From Pusillimonas sp. UBA6240 (GTDB lineage: Bacteria; Pseudomonadota; Gammaproteobacteria; Burkholderiales; Burkholderiaceae_B), in assembly GCA_002441445.1 (NCBI GenBank), contig DJWC01000008.1:1-5994 (forward strand): a DNA stretch of 5,994 nt, given 5' to 3'. Below are positions 1 through 5,866 of the stretch, in pieces (positions within the stretch are counted from its first letter, which is position 1; every line of letters starts with the position of its first letter). The position numbers and the translations under genes were made by a program. The notes under the pieces are model-generated. The model saw nothing but the letters and a program-made list of their open reading frames with translations. It had not been told where the DNA came from and did no database searches.

Positions 1-253
1 AAAAATCCACATGCCCCGGTGTGTCAATTAGATTGAGAATATAATCCTTCCCGTCTTGGGCATGATAGGGCAGGGAAATGGCATTGCTTTTGATGGTGAT
101 GCCGCGCTCCCGCTCGATGTCCATATTGTCCAGCATCTGGTCCTGAAAATTTCTTTCATTGCAGACGCCGGTAAACTGGATCAGACGGTCGGCCAGCGTG
201 GACTTGCCGTGATCGATATGGGCAATGATGGAAAAGTTGCGGATGTGATCCAT
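1..253 (-). CDS. lepA: Elongation factor 4 (LepA), N-terminal fragment, cut by window edge
   Basis: LepA/EF4 is a ribosome-associated translational GTPase. Only the first 84 codons lie in the window; the gene continues past base 1. The ATG at 253 opens a protein beginning MDHIRNFSIIAHIDHGKST. The G1/P-loop is AHIDHGKST (residues 11-19), the switch I/G2 motif is ERERGIT (47-53) and G3 is DTPGH (77-81), all characteristic of LepA. There is no convincing Shine-Dalgarno sequence ahead of the ATG (the last bases are TTGTTGGTTT). A terminator separates it from mucD, so it probably has its own promoter. Gene order mucD-lepA is usual in betaproteobacteria. Oddly, residues ~26-75 (for example RNFQDQMLDNMD and KSNAISLPY) differ from the proteobacterial pattern I recall (REM.AQVLDSMD, KAQ), and bases 1-165 are about 47% GC by hand count. 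Family is certain; origin of the sequence is not. Confidence 0.93.
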   Translation of the reverse strand, partial: MDHIRNFSIIAHIDHGKSTLADRLIQFTGVCNERNFQDQMLDNMDIERERGITIKSNAISLPYHAQDGKDYILNLIDTPGHVDF

Positions 254-307
254 AAACCAACAAAAAGAGACTCACTGCGCGGGGGTGAGGAGATGAACGG
301 AAACATG

Positions 308-337
308 AAAAAGGGAGCGCTCGAGGGGCGCTCCCTT
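308..337 (-). terminator. Rho-independent terminator after mucD
   Basis: The arms 311-320 and 328-337 are perfect 10-base complements (AAGGGAGCGC / GCGCTCCCTT on the transcribed strand) with a 7-base loop. Five U residues follow on the minus-strand transcript (A run at 308-312, partly shared with the stem). It lies 32 bases beyond the mucD stop and 55 bases before the lepA start. It should end the rpoE-rseA-rseB-mucD transcript and set lepA apart as a separate unit. Confidence 0.9.
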
Positions 338-369
338 CTGCTTTACGCCATTTTAGCCGTTTCCGGCAA

Positions 370-1869
370 TTATTTTCCGGGTGTGACAGTGACCCACTGG
401 GTTTGCTCGCCGCGCATGACCAGCAGCGCCGCCGCCCGGGATTTGTCCAGCCCGGCCACCACCTTGGCATACTGCTCGGGCCCGGTGATATCCACATCGT
501 TGATGGTCAGGATGATGTCGCCGGGCGCCAGGCCCGCCGCCGCCGCGGGCCCTTCCGCGTCGGCGACCTGCACGCCGCCTTTGACATCCAGCTTGCTGCG
601 CGCTTCGCTGGAAACCGGGGCCACCTTCAGGCCCAGGACATCGGCCTTGGCCGTTTCAGGCGCTTCCTGCGCGGCGGACGCGGTTTCCGTGTCGGCGTTG
701 GGCATTTCGCCCACTTTCACCTGCAGCGTGACGGATTTGCCCTTGCGCCAGATCTCCATGGAAACGCGGCTGCCCGGCTTGGTGCCGCCCACGATGCGCG
801 GCAGATCGGTCATGTGCTTGATTTCCTTGCCGTCGAACTTGGTGATGACATCGCCGGGCCGCACGCCGGCCGCCGCGGCGGGACCGCCCTGCTCGACATT
901 GCTGACCATGGCGCCTTTGCCGTCGGGCAGGCCGATGGCCTTGCCGACTTCATCGGAGACAGGCCCGATCTGCACGCCGATGCGGCCGCGCGTCACTTTG
1001 CCGTGCGCCTTGAGCTGATCGACCACTCGCATGACTTCATCGATGGGGATGGCCAGCGAAATGCCCATGAAGCCGCCGCTTTGGGAGATGATCTGGGAAT
1101 TGACGCCCACGACCTGACCCGCGAGGTTGATCAGCGGCCCGCCGGAGTTGCCGGGGTTGACGGCGACATCGGTCTGGATGAAGGGCAGGTAATCCCCGGT
1201 ATCGCGGTTGATGGCGCTGACGATGCCGGCGGTAACGGTGGAATCCAGCCCGAAGGGCGAACCGATGGCCAGCACCCACTGCCCCTTCTTGAGGGTGGTG
1301 GAATCGCCTATGGGCAAAGGAGTCAGCCCTTTGGCGTCGATCTTGATCAGCGCCACGTCGGTGCGCGGGTCCGTACCGATGATTTTCGCCTTGTATTCCT
1401 TGCCCGATGTGAGCGTGACGAATATGCCGTTGGATTTGGCCACCACATGGTTATTCGTCAGGATGTAGCCGTCGTCGGAAATGATGAAGCCCGAGCCGAC
1501 CCCGCGCGGCACCGTGCGTTCTTTTTCGGTGGGCGCCGGCGCATTGCGCTGGCGCGGCCCGGGAGCGCCGGGCGGCATGAAATCGGGGCCGAAGAACCAG
1601 CGGAACATTTCATAGGGGTCCGTGCCGTTGGGGCCCAGTATGGGGTTGCGCACCGGCACCGCTTCGGTGGTGCGGATATTCACTACCGACCCTTCGGTCT
1701 TGGCCACCACCTGGGTGAAGTCCGGCACAGCCAGCGTGGGCACGCCCGCGTTCTGCGAGGATTGCGCGCTGCTTGCCGCGCCCACCGCCGTGCATGCCAC
1801 CAGCAGGCTCGCCGAGGCGCATGCGATGATGCGTTTGATTTTGCCATTTCCTAGATAAGTAGAAAGCAT
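370..1869 (-). CDS. mucD: Periplasmic serine protease, HtrA/DegP family (MucD)
   Basis: A 499-residue HtrA-type serine protease and chaperone that degrades or refolds misfolded envelope proteins in the periplasm. The catalytic triad is visible: H141 in TNNHVV, D171 in RTDVALIKID and S242 in NPGNSGGPL. The protease domain (about 46-285) is followed by two PDZ domains (about 296-389 and 410-496) joined by an acidic Ala/Glu-rich linker (391-409). Residues 73-120 form a Pro/Gly-rich loop, as is common in the DegP group. The start at 1869 is chosen because AGGAG (1877-1881) lies 7 bases upstream and a signal sequence follows directly (KIKR, then hydrophobic IIACASASLLVACTAVGA). Earlier in-frame starts lack these. 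Cleavage could be by signal peptidase I near ASSA35, or at a lipobox-like LVAC (C26). It lies 49 bases after rseB and ends at a terminator. It could be called degP, but the rseB-mucD-lepA context favours mucD. Confidence 0.95.
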   Translation of the reverse strand: MLSTYLGNGKIKRIIACASASLLVACTAVGAASSAQSSQNAGVPTLAVPDFTQVVAKTEGSVVNIRTTEAVPVRNPILGPNGTDPYEMFRWFFGPDFMPPGAPGPRQRNAPAPTEKERTVPRGVGSGFIISDDGYILTNNHVVAKSNGIFVTLTSGKEYKAKIIGTDPRTDVALIKIDAKGLTPLPIGDSTTLKKGQWVLAIGSPFGLDSTVTAGIVSAINRDTGDYLPFIQTDVAVNPGNSGGPLINLAGQVVGVNSQIISQSGGFMGISLAIPIDEVMRVVDQLKAHGKVTRGRIGVQIGPVSDEVGKAIGLPDGKGAMVSNVEQGGPAAAAGVRPGDVITKFDGKEIKHMTDLPRIVGGTKPGSRVSMEIWRKGKSVTLQVKVGEMPNADTETASAAQEAPETAKADVLGLKVAPVSSEARSKLDVKGGVQVADAEGPAAAAGLAPGDIILTINDVDITGPEQYAKVVAGLDKSRAAALLVMRGEQTQWVTVTPGK

Positions 1870-1876
1870 CGTGAAA

Positions 1877-1881
1877 CTCCT
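1877..1881 (-). promoter_or_regulatory. Ribosome binding site of mucD
   Basis: AGGAG on the minus strand, 7 bases before the ATG at 1869. It decides this start over the upstream in-frame codons, which would overlap rseB and put 24 polar residues ahead of the signal peptide. Confidence 0.8.
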
Positions 1882-1918
1882 AGGGTGAAAATAAGAATTA
1901 GTCAGTGCACGGAATTCG

Positions 1919-2977
1919 TCAGCGCCCGGCCAGCGGCACATATTCGGTGCGTTCAGCGATATCGCGCAAGGTCTGCGCCGGGACTTCGCCCAGGGTGGTC
2001 AGCCAGTAATCGCCTATGCGCGTTTGAAATATATTCATGGCGCCCGCCCGCAGCGCCCCGGCGGACGGCTGCGTGGATGCCTCATAGGACTCGATGAAGA
2101 CCGAAATCGCGGCCAGGCCGTCGGTAATGACCAATTGGCTGACCTGCTTGCCGCGCCTCATGGGGCGCGATACCTGCGTCACGGGCTGGAAGCCGGGCGG
2201 CTGCGGAATACGCCAGCCGCGCTGGGCCAGGTCGACCGGCGCCATGGGGGTTTCCACCACCCTCCAGCCTTTGGTGTTCCAGCTGGGATCCAATTGCTCA
2301 GTCGCGGCCTCGCCGCCGACTTCCAGGCTGTTGAAGGATATCTGATCGATCATGCCCCCCGGCCCGATGGTCTGGGCTTTCAGCAGCAAATGGGTCTGGG
2401 TGTCGGCGCACAGCTTGTAGCCATAGCGCTGCGCGTCCTTGGGAACGAGTTCGATTACGGTGCATTCGCGCCCGGCGATGCGGCTTGTCGCCTCGCCCGC
2501 CTTGACATGATAGTGTTCGGGAATGCGCTTGCCGTCGCCCAGGATCAGGGCCGGAAAGCGGTCGCCCCGGCGCTTCTCGAGCAGGATCGCCTTTTTCTCG
2601 GGGATCAGGCATTGGGTGACCTCGTTGTGCCGGATGAATTCACGCGGCGCGCCGTCCAGCATTTCTATGCGTTCCCGTTCCCCCGTGCCGTCGACTATGT
2701 GCACGATACGCGAGGAAAGCATCATCGCGCCCTGCTGATAAGTATAAATGCCCGCGTAATCGAGCTCGCGCGCGGCGGACTGGATTTTCTGCAGCAGAGC
2801 CAGGTCGCCGTCCGCCGCCGCGGCGGGCCGGGCCGGCGCGCAGGCCGCCGCGAGCGCAAGAGCGCCGTATAACGCGTGGGTAAGCATTTTGTTGAGCCCC
2901 GCCGCGCCGGATTCCAGCGGCCGGGACCCGCCCCGCCCCGAGCGCAACGGCAAAAAGCGCATGCCAGCCACGCCCAT
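1919..2977 (-). CDS. rseB: Sigma-E regulatory protein RseB/MucB, periplasmic
   Basis: RseB binds the periplasmic tail of RseA and shields it from proteolysis; in known systems lipid or LPS signals release it. The body shows the two-domain RseB pattern: an N-terminal LolA-like domain beginning LLQKIQSAARELDYAGIYTY, and a C-terminal domain including LDPSWNTKGW, ITDGLAAISVFIE and IGDYWLTTLGEVP. A signal peptide (MLTHALYGALALAAACA, then PAAAA/DG) directs export. Start choice is open. The ATG at 2977 overlaps the rseA stop (TAATG) and has an excellent GGAGGT 9 bases upstream, giving 352 residues. The ATG at 2887 gives 322 residues, close to the usual ~316-320, and places the signal peptide at the N-terminus, but has only a weak GGGG ahead of it. 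An ATG at 2962 is a third option. I give 2977 because of the ribosome binding site; it implies an Arg/Gly-rich 30-residue extension before the signal core. Confidence 0.9.
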   Translation of the reverse strand: MGVAGMRFLPLRSGRGGSRPLESGAAGLNKMLTHALYGALALAAACAPARPAAAADGDLALLQKIQSAARELDYAGIYTYQQGAMMLSSRIVHIVDGTGERERIEMLDGAPREFIRHNEVTQCLIPEKKAILLEKRRGDRFPALILGDGKRIPEHYHVKAGEATSRIAGRECTVIELVPKDAQRYGYKLCADTQTHLLLKAQTIGPGGMIDQISFNSLEVGGEAATEQLDPSWNTKGWRVVETPMAPVDLAQRGWRIPQPPGFQPVTQVSRPMRRGKQVSQLVITDGLAAISVFIESYEASTQPSAGALRAGAMNIFQTRIGDYWLTTLGEVPAQTLRDIAERTEYVPLAGR

Positions 2978-3480
2978 TACCTGGATACCTCCAGGGATAC
3001 TTGGCGGATGGGGCTGACTCCGGCGATTTCCCGATGGGCATCCAGGTAATCCCGCAGGGCGCCGTCTTCGCCGGCGCTGGCCAGAATGGCGCCGCCCTGC
3101 GGGGCGGCGTCCAGCGATCCGGACCCGGCAAAATAAGGCATGGCCACCCACACCACCGAGGCCACGGCGGCGGCCACCGCCAGCCCCGACAGGCCTATGC
3201 GCACGGCGCCGTAGCGGCGCAGGCTGCGCGGCGCGAGGATATGGGGTTCGGCGTCGATGGCCTTGGAGATGCGGGCATAGAGAAAATCGGAAGGCTTGAT
3301 GGCCAGATCCTGGTTACGCAGCACATCGCCGATCAGGTGATAGGTATCCCAGAGCTGCCGCCCATAGGGCGTATCCAGTTCTTCAGGGCGAATCTCGCCT
3401 TCCCCGTCTATCCAGGCGGATACCGTGGCTTCCCAGGAATTCGCCTCCTGGTCGTGCTTGGCTTGATTGGCTGTTTGCAT
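2977..3480 (-). CDS. rseA: Anti-sigma-E factor RseA (MucA-like), inner membrane
   Basis: RseA is a single-pass membrane protein whose cytoplasmic N-terminus holds sigma-E inactive; stepwise proteolysis of RseA frees the sigma factor. The 167-residue protein has the anti-sigma domain at about 14-75, with the family-like stretches SAWIDGE (21-27) and WDTYHLIGDVLR (44-55). One membrane segment lies at about 95-117 (IGLSGLAVAAAVASVVWVAM) after a basic RSLRRYGAVR flank, as expected for cytoplasm-in topology. The periplasmic tail is only about 50 residues, so the protein is shorter than E. coli RseA (216) and P. aeruginosa MucA (194). The start is well supported: AAGGAG (3487-3492) is 6 bases upstream and overlaps the rpoE TAA. 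It is 10 bases after rpoE and overlaps rseB by one base, so the three are almost surely one transcript. Confidence 0.93.
   Translation of the reverse strand: MQTANQAKHDQEANSWEATVSAWIDGEGEIRPEELDTPYGRQLWDTYHLIGDVLRNQDLAIKPSDFLYARISKAIDAEPHILAPRSLRRYGAVRIGLSGLAVAAAVASVVWVAMPYFAGSGSLDAAPQGGAILASAGEDGALRDYLDAHREIAGVSPIRQVSLEVSR
2980..2995 (-). promoter_or_regulatory. Hairpin enclosing the rseB ribosome binding site
   Basis: The minus-strand RNA reads CCUGGA-GGUA-UCCAGG, a perfect 6-base stem with a 4-base loop. The GGAGGU of rseB (2987-2992) lies half in the stem and half in the loop. The hairpin is inside the last codons of rseA, immediately before the TAATG junction. A ribosome finishing rseA would open it, so translation of rseB would be coupled to rseA. 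The complementarity is seen; the coupling is inferred. Confidence 0.55.
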
Positions 3481-3490
3481 TCTTGGCTCC

Positions 3491-4090
3491 TTACCAACGG
3501 CGCTCGGGATCGCTACCCAATACGGGCCGCAACTGCGCGGCGATCGCCTCGCGAGCCCGGAAAATGCGCGAACGCACCGTGCCGATCGGGCAACCCATGC
3601 TTTGGGCGATATCGTCGTAGCTCATACCTTCGATCTCACGCAATACGATCGCCGTCCGCAAGTCTTCGGGCAGCGCGTTGATGGCAGCGTTGACTGTGTC
3701 GGCGATCTGGCGGCTTGCCAGCGCCGATTCCGGGGTGCTGATGTCAGTTAGGTTGTCAATCTGGCTAAAAGTTTCACCATCTTCGGTTTCTATCGCATTT
3801 AAGGTGGCGGGCCGCCGGCCGCTGGCGGTCTGCCAGTTGCGGGCCGTGTTGATGGCGATGCGGTAGAGCCAGGTGTAAAAAGCGCTGTCGCCGCGGAATT
3901 GAGGCAAGGCCCGGTATGCCTTGATGAAAGCCTCCTGGGCGACGTCTTCGATCTCGGCCGGGTCGCGTATCATGCGCGAGAGCAGCCGCATGATCTTGCG
4001 CTGGTACTTCAGGACCAGCAAGTCGAAGGCGCGCTTGTCTCCGCGTTGAACGCGGGCTACCAGTTCGGCGTCGACATCGCGTTCGCTCAT
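3491..4090 (-). CDS. rpoE: RNA polymerase extracytoplasmic-stress sigma factor RpoE (AlgU-like)
   Basis: An ECF sigma factor of 199 residues that directs RNA polymerase to envelope-stress promoters and is held by the adjacent RseA. Region 2 spans about 21-88 and contains DVAQEAFIKAYRALPQFRGDS (residues 49-69, split across region 2.2/2.3) and FYTWLYRIAINTARN, typical of the RpoE group. Region 4 spans about 128-187, with the helix-turn-helix YDDIAQSMGCPIGTVRSRIF (158-177). The linker between them (about 97-122) is acidic and its DNA (3740-3810) is visibly less GC-rich. The ATG at 4090 is chosen because AAGGA (4097-4101) is 6 bases upstream and MSERDVDAELV matches the usual RpoE N-terminus; longer in-frame starts run into the preceding gene. 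The start overlaps the stop of that gene (ATGA). I found no clear sigma-E type promoter (GAACTT/TCTGA) just upstream. Confidence 0.96.
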   Translation of the reverse strand: MSERDVDAELVARVQRGDKRAFDLLVLKYQRKIMRLLSRMIRDPAEIEDVAQEAFIKAYRALPQFRGDSAFYTWLYRIAINTARNWQTASGRRPATLNAIETEDGETFSQIDNLTDISTPESALASRQIADTVNAAINALPEDLRTAIVLREIEGMSYDDIAQSMGCPIGTVRSRIFRAREAIAAQLRPVLGSDPERRW

Positions 4091-4467
4091 GGGCTTTCCT
4101 TGGAAAAGGCGCGGCCGGGCATGGCGAGCTGCCTGGCTACGCAAACGCAAAGCTCGCGCCAGTCCTGGGGGGACATGGCGAATTTCCAGCAAGTGATATA
4201 TATGGGCCCGGCTTCGGGTTGTGCGGGATCGGTGAAGCGCAAGCTCAGCCACGCGTAAGCATGCCAGACATGCGCAAGGTCCAGCAAGCCGGCCGTTTCA
4301 CCGTGGGCCAGGCTCCAGCGGCCGCAAGGGTGCAGGCGCAGGATGCGCTCTTGGCGGGCCGGCGCGCCGGCCGGGGACTGCGGCGCGCCGGCAAGCGCCT
4401 TCGGCAAGACCCCGCGCCAGCCCGCCCATGGCGGAGCACGCAAAGTCCATTGCCGGAAGGCTTGCAC
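4087..4467 (-). CDS. Small YgfX/CptA-like protein, possibly without membrane hairpin
   Basis: A 126-residue protein between fabF and rpoE. Residues 42-115 resemble by eye the soluble C-terminal half of YgfX/CptA proteins: ILRLHPCGRWSL (42-53), AYAWLSLRF (70-78) and MSPQDWRELCVCVARQL (98-114), where the family has a pattern like SMDEAEWRDLRR. YgfX proteins normally begin with two membrane helices; here residues 1-40 are Ala/Pro/Trp-rich with no such hairpin. The E. coli YgfX has been studied as a toxin paired with SdhE, but no sdhE-like gene is seen here, so no toxin role is claimed. The start is a GTG at 4467, 11 bases after the fabF stop, without a clear Shine-Dalgarno; the true start is uncertain. 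Its stop overlaps the rpoE ATG by 4 bases, which supports it being translated and coupled to rpoE. A 16-base palindrome lies inside it. Confidence 0.72.
   Translation of the reverse strand: MQAFRQWTLRAPPWAGWRGVLPKALAGAPQSPAGAPARQERILRLHPCGRWSLAHGETAGLLDLAHVWHAYAWLSLRFTDPAQPEAGPIYITCWKFAMSPQDWRELCVCVARQLAMPGRAFSKESP
4357..4372. repeat. 16-base perfect palindrome
   Basis: GGCCGGCGCGCCGGCC reads the same on both strands. It lies inside the small YgfX-like gene, in codons for PAGAPAR (residues 32-38), and a second GGCGCGCC core occurs nearby at 4382-4389. It is probably a by-product of Ala/Pro/Gly codons in GC-rich DNA, with no T run that would make it a terminator. Confidence 0.5.
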
Positions 4468-4478
4468 GGGGCGCGCTT

Positions 4479-5714
4479 TCAGCCCTGCATCCTCCGTACG
4501 ATCATGGAGCCGTTGGTGCCGCCGAAGCCGAATGAGTTGGACAGCGCGACATCGATGCGCATATCACGCGCTTCGTTGGCGCAGTAGTCCAGATCGCACT
4601 CGGGATCCTGATTGAAGATATTGATGGTCGGCGGCGACACCTGATGATAAACCGCCAGGGCGGTGAAGACGGCCTCGACGCCGCCGGCGGCGCCCAGCAG
4701 ATGCCCCGTCATGGATTTGGTGGAATTGACCACGAGCTTGCGGGCGTGATCGCCGAAAGCCAGCTTCAACGCCTCGGTTTCGTTCTTGTCGCCCAAAGGC
4801 GTGGAGGTGCCATGGGCGTTGACGTAGTCGATTTCTTCCGGGTTGACGCCGCCGTTGCGCAAGGCGTGCATCATGCCGCGGCGCGGCCCGTCGCGGTCGG
4901 GCGAGGTGATGTGGTGGGCGTCGGAGCTCATGCCGTAGCCGGAGAATTCGCCGTAGATGCGCGCGCCGCGCTTGCGGGCGTGCTCGTATTCTTCGAGCAC
5001 CAGCACGCCGGCCCCTTCGCCCAGCACGAAACCATCGCGGTCGCGGTCCCAGGGACGCGATGCGGTGGCCGGATCGTCGTTGCGCATGGACAGCGCCCGC
5101 ATGGCGGCGAAGCCGCCCACGCCCAGCGGCGACACGGTGGCTTCCGCGCCGCCGGCCACCATGACATCGGCGTCGCCGTATTCAATGAGGCGGGCCGCAT
5201 CGCCTATGGAATGCAGGCCGGTGGTGCAGGCGGACACCACGGCATAGCTGGGGCCCTTCAGGCCCAGCATGATGGACAGCTGGCCCGAAATGAGATTGAT
5301 GAGCGATGCCGGAACGAAAAAGGGGGAAATGCGCCGGGGGCCGCGTTCCATGTATTCGACCTGGGTTTCTTCGATGCGGGGCAAGCCGCCTATGCCCGAG
5401 CCGATGATGGTGCCGATGCGGTCGGCATTTTCTTCTGTGACTTCCAGGCCGCTGTCGCGCCACGCCTGCACGCCCGCCGCCACGCCGTAATGGATGAAGC
5501 TGTCCATTTGCTTGGCTTCCTTGGCGGACATGTATTGCGTGACGTCGAAATCCTTGACTTCACCCGCGATCTGGGAGTTGAAAGCCGAGGGATCGAAACG
5601 AGTGATACGCCCGATGCCCGAACGCCCGTTGACGATATTGTCCCATGCGCTGTCAATATTGCTGCCGACTGGCGAAACAATACCCAGACCGGTAATGACG
5701 ACACGTCGTTTCAC
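4479..5714 (-). CDS. fabF: 3-oxoacyl-[acyl-carrier-protein] synthase II (FabF)
   Basis: FabF condenses malonyl-ACP with a growing acyl-ACP in the cytoplasm, the elongation step of type II fatty-acid synthesis, and in many bacteria makes cis-vaccenoyl chains. The 411-residue protein is full length (E. coli 413). It starts with the family's RRVVITGLGIVSPVG. The active site is complete: C163 in VSACTTG, H301 in NAHGTSTPLGD, K333 in NSTKSMTGH and H338 in TGHLLGAAGG. The C-terminal NSFGFGGTNGS (392-402) is also present. The start is GTG at 5714, with AGGAG (5721-5725) 6 bases upstream and no ATG nearby. It lies downstream of acpP across a 152-base gap holding a nested hairpin, so its expression may be set below that of acpP. 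Confidence 0.98.
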   Translation of the reverse strand: MKRRVVITGLGIVSPVGSNIDSAWDNIVNGRSGIGRITRFDPSAFNSQIAGEVKDFDVTQYMSAKEAKQMDSFIHYGVAAGVQAWRDSGLEVTEENADRIGTIIGSGIGGLPRIEETQVEYMERGPRRISPFFVPASLINLISGQLSIMLGLKGPSYAVVSACTTGLHSIGDAARLIEYGDADVMVAGGAEATVSPLGVGGFAAMRALSMRNDDPATASRPWDRDRDGFVLGEGAGVLVLEEYEHARKRGARIYGEFSGYGMSSDAHHITSPDRDGPRRGMMHALRNGGVNPEEIDYVNAHGTSTPLGDKNETEALKLAFGDHARKLVVNSTKSMTGHLLGAAGGVEAVFTALAVYHQVSPPTINIFNQDPECDLDYCANEARDMRIDVALSNSFGFGGTNGSMIVRRMQG

Positions 5715-5720
5715 GGATGA

Positions 5721-5725
5721 CTCCT
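5721..5725 (-). promoter_or_regulatory. Ribosome binding site of fabF
   Basis: AGGAG on the minus strand, 6 bases before the GTG at 5714. It settles the non-ATG start. It lies just past the U tract of the upstream hairpin, so folding of that structure could also affect ribosome access. Confidence 0.8.
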
Positions 5726-5728
5726 ATT

Positions 5729-5819
5729 AAAAAAGCGGCTTAAAGAGCATGGACGCGCTGCCGTGCCAAACCTTGAGCAGATTTGGCACGGCAGCATGTC
5801 CACGCCTATAAACCGCCTT
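5729..5819 (-). terminator. Nested hairpin with U tract between acpP and fabF (attenuator or partial terminator)
   Basis: Three stacked stems are visible on the minus-strand RNA. The inner stem is a perfect 14-base pairing of 5782-5795 with 5757-5770 (11-base loop). The middle stem pairs 5798-5802 with 5750-5754. The outer stem pairs 5810-5816 (GCGGUUU) with 5735-5741 (AAGCCGC) with one G-U pair, and is followed directly by six U residues (5729-5734). The U run ends three bases before the fabF ribosome binding site. This resembles an intrinsic terminator placed in the fabF leader; leaky termination would let acpP be made in excess over fabF, matching the high demand for ACP. The pairing is seen, the function is inferred. 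Confidence 0.65.
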
Positions 5820-5866
5820 GGGGTGGTGCTGAAATACTGGCCTGCCGCCCACCCGACTATTTGAAA

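Noticed and set aside
56..1018. Open frame of 320 codons on the plus strand across lepA, the terminator and mucD
   Set aside because: It runs through an intrinsic terminator and two identified genes on the other strand, and shows no family resemblance.
403..1854. Open frame of 483 codons on the plus strand, antisense to mucD
   Set aside because: It is the mirror of a clear HtrA protease gene in GC-rich DNA. The translation is rich in His, Arg, Gly and Asp with no recognisable domain, as expected for a shadow frame.
1870..1918. Possible promoter for mucD in the 49-base gap after rseB
   Set aside because: The stretch is AT-richer than its surroundings, but no -35/-10 pair of sigma-70 or sigma-E type is convincing.
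2024..2872. Open frame of 282 codons on the plus strand, antisense to rseB
   Set aside because: The opposite strand encodes a recognisable RseB with signal peptide; no domain or ribosome binding site supports the plus-strand frame.
4180..4215. TATATAT run on the minus strand within the YgfX-like gene as a -10 element for rpoE
   Set aside because: No matching -35 hexamer is found at 16-18 bases, and the run is explained by codons for Ile-Tyr-Ile.
4644..5720. Open frame of 358 codons on the plus strand, antisense to fabF
   Set aside because: It lies wholly over the complete fabF and its composition (Ala, Gly, His, Arg-rich, no motifs) is that of a shadow frame.
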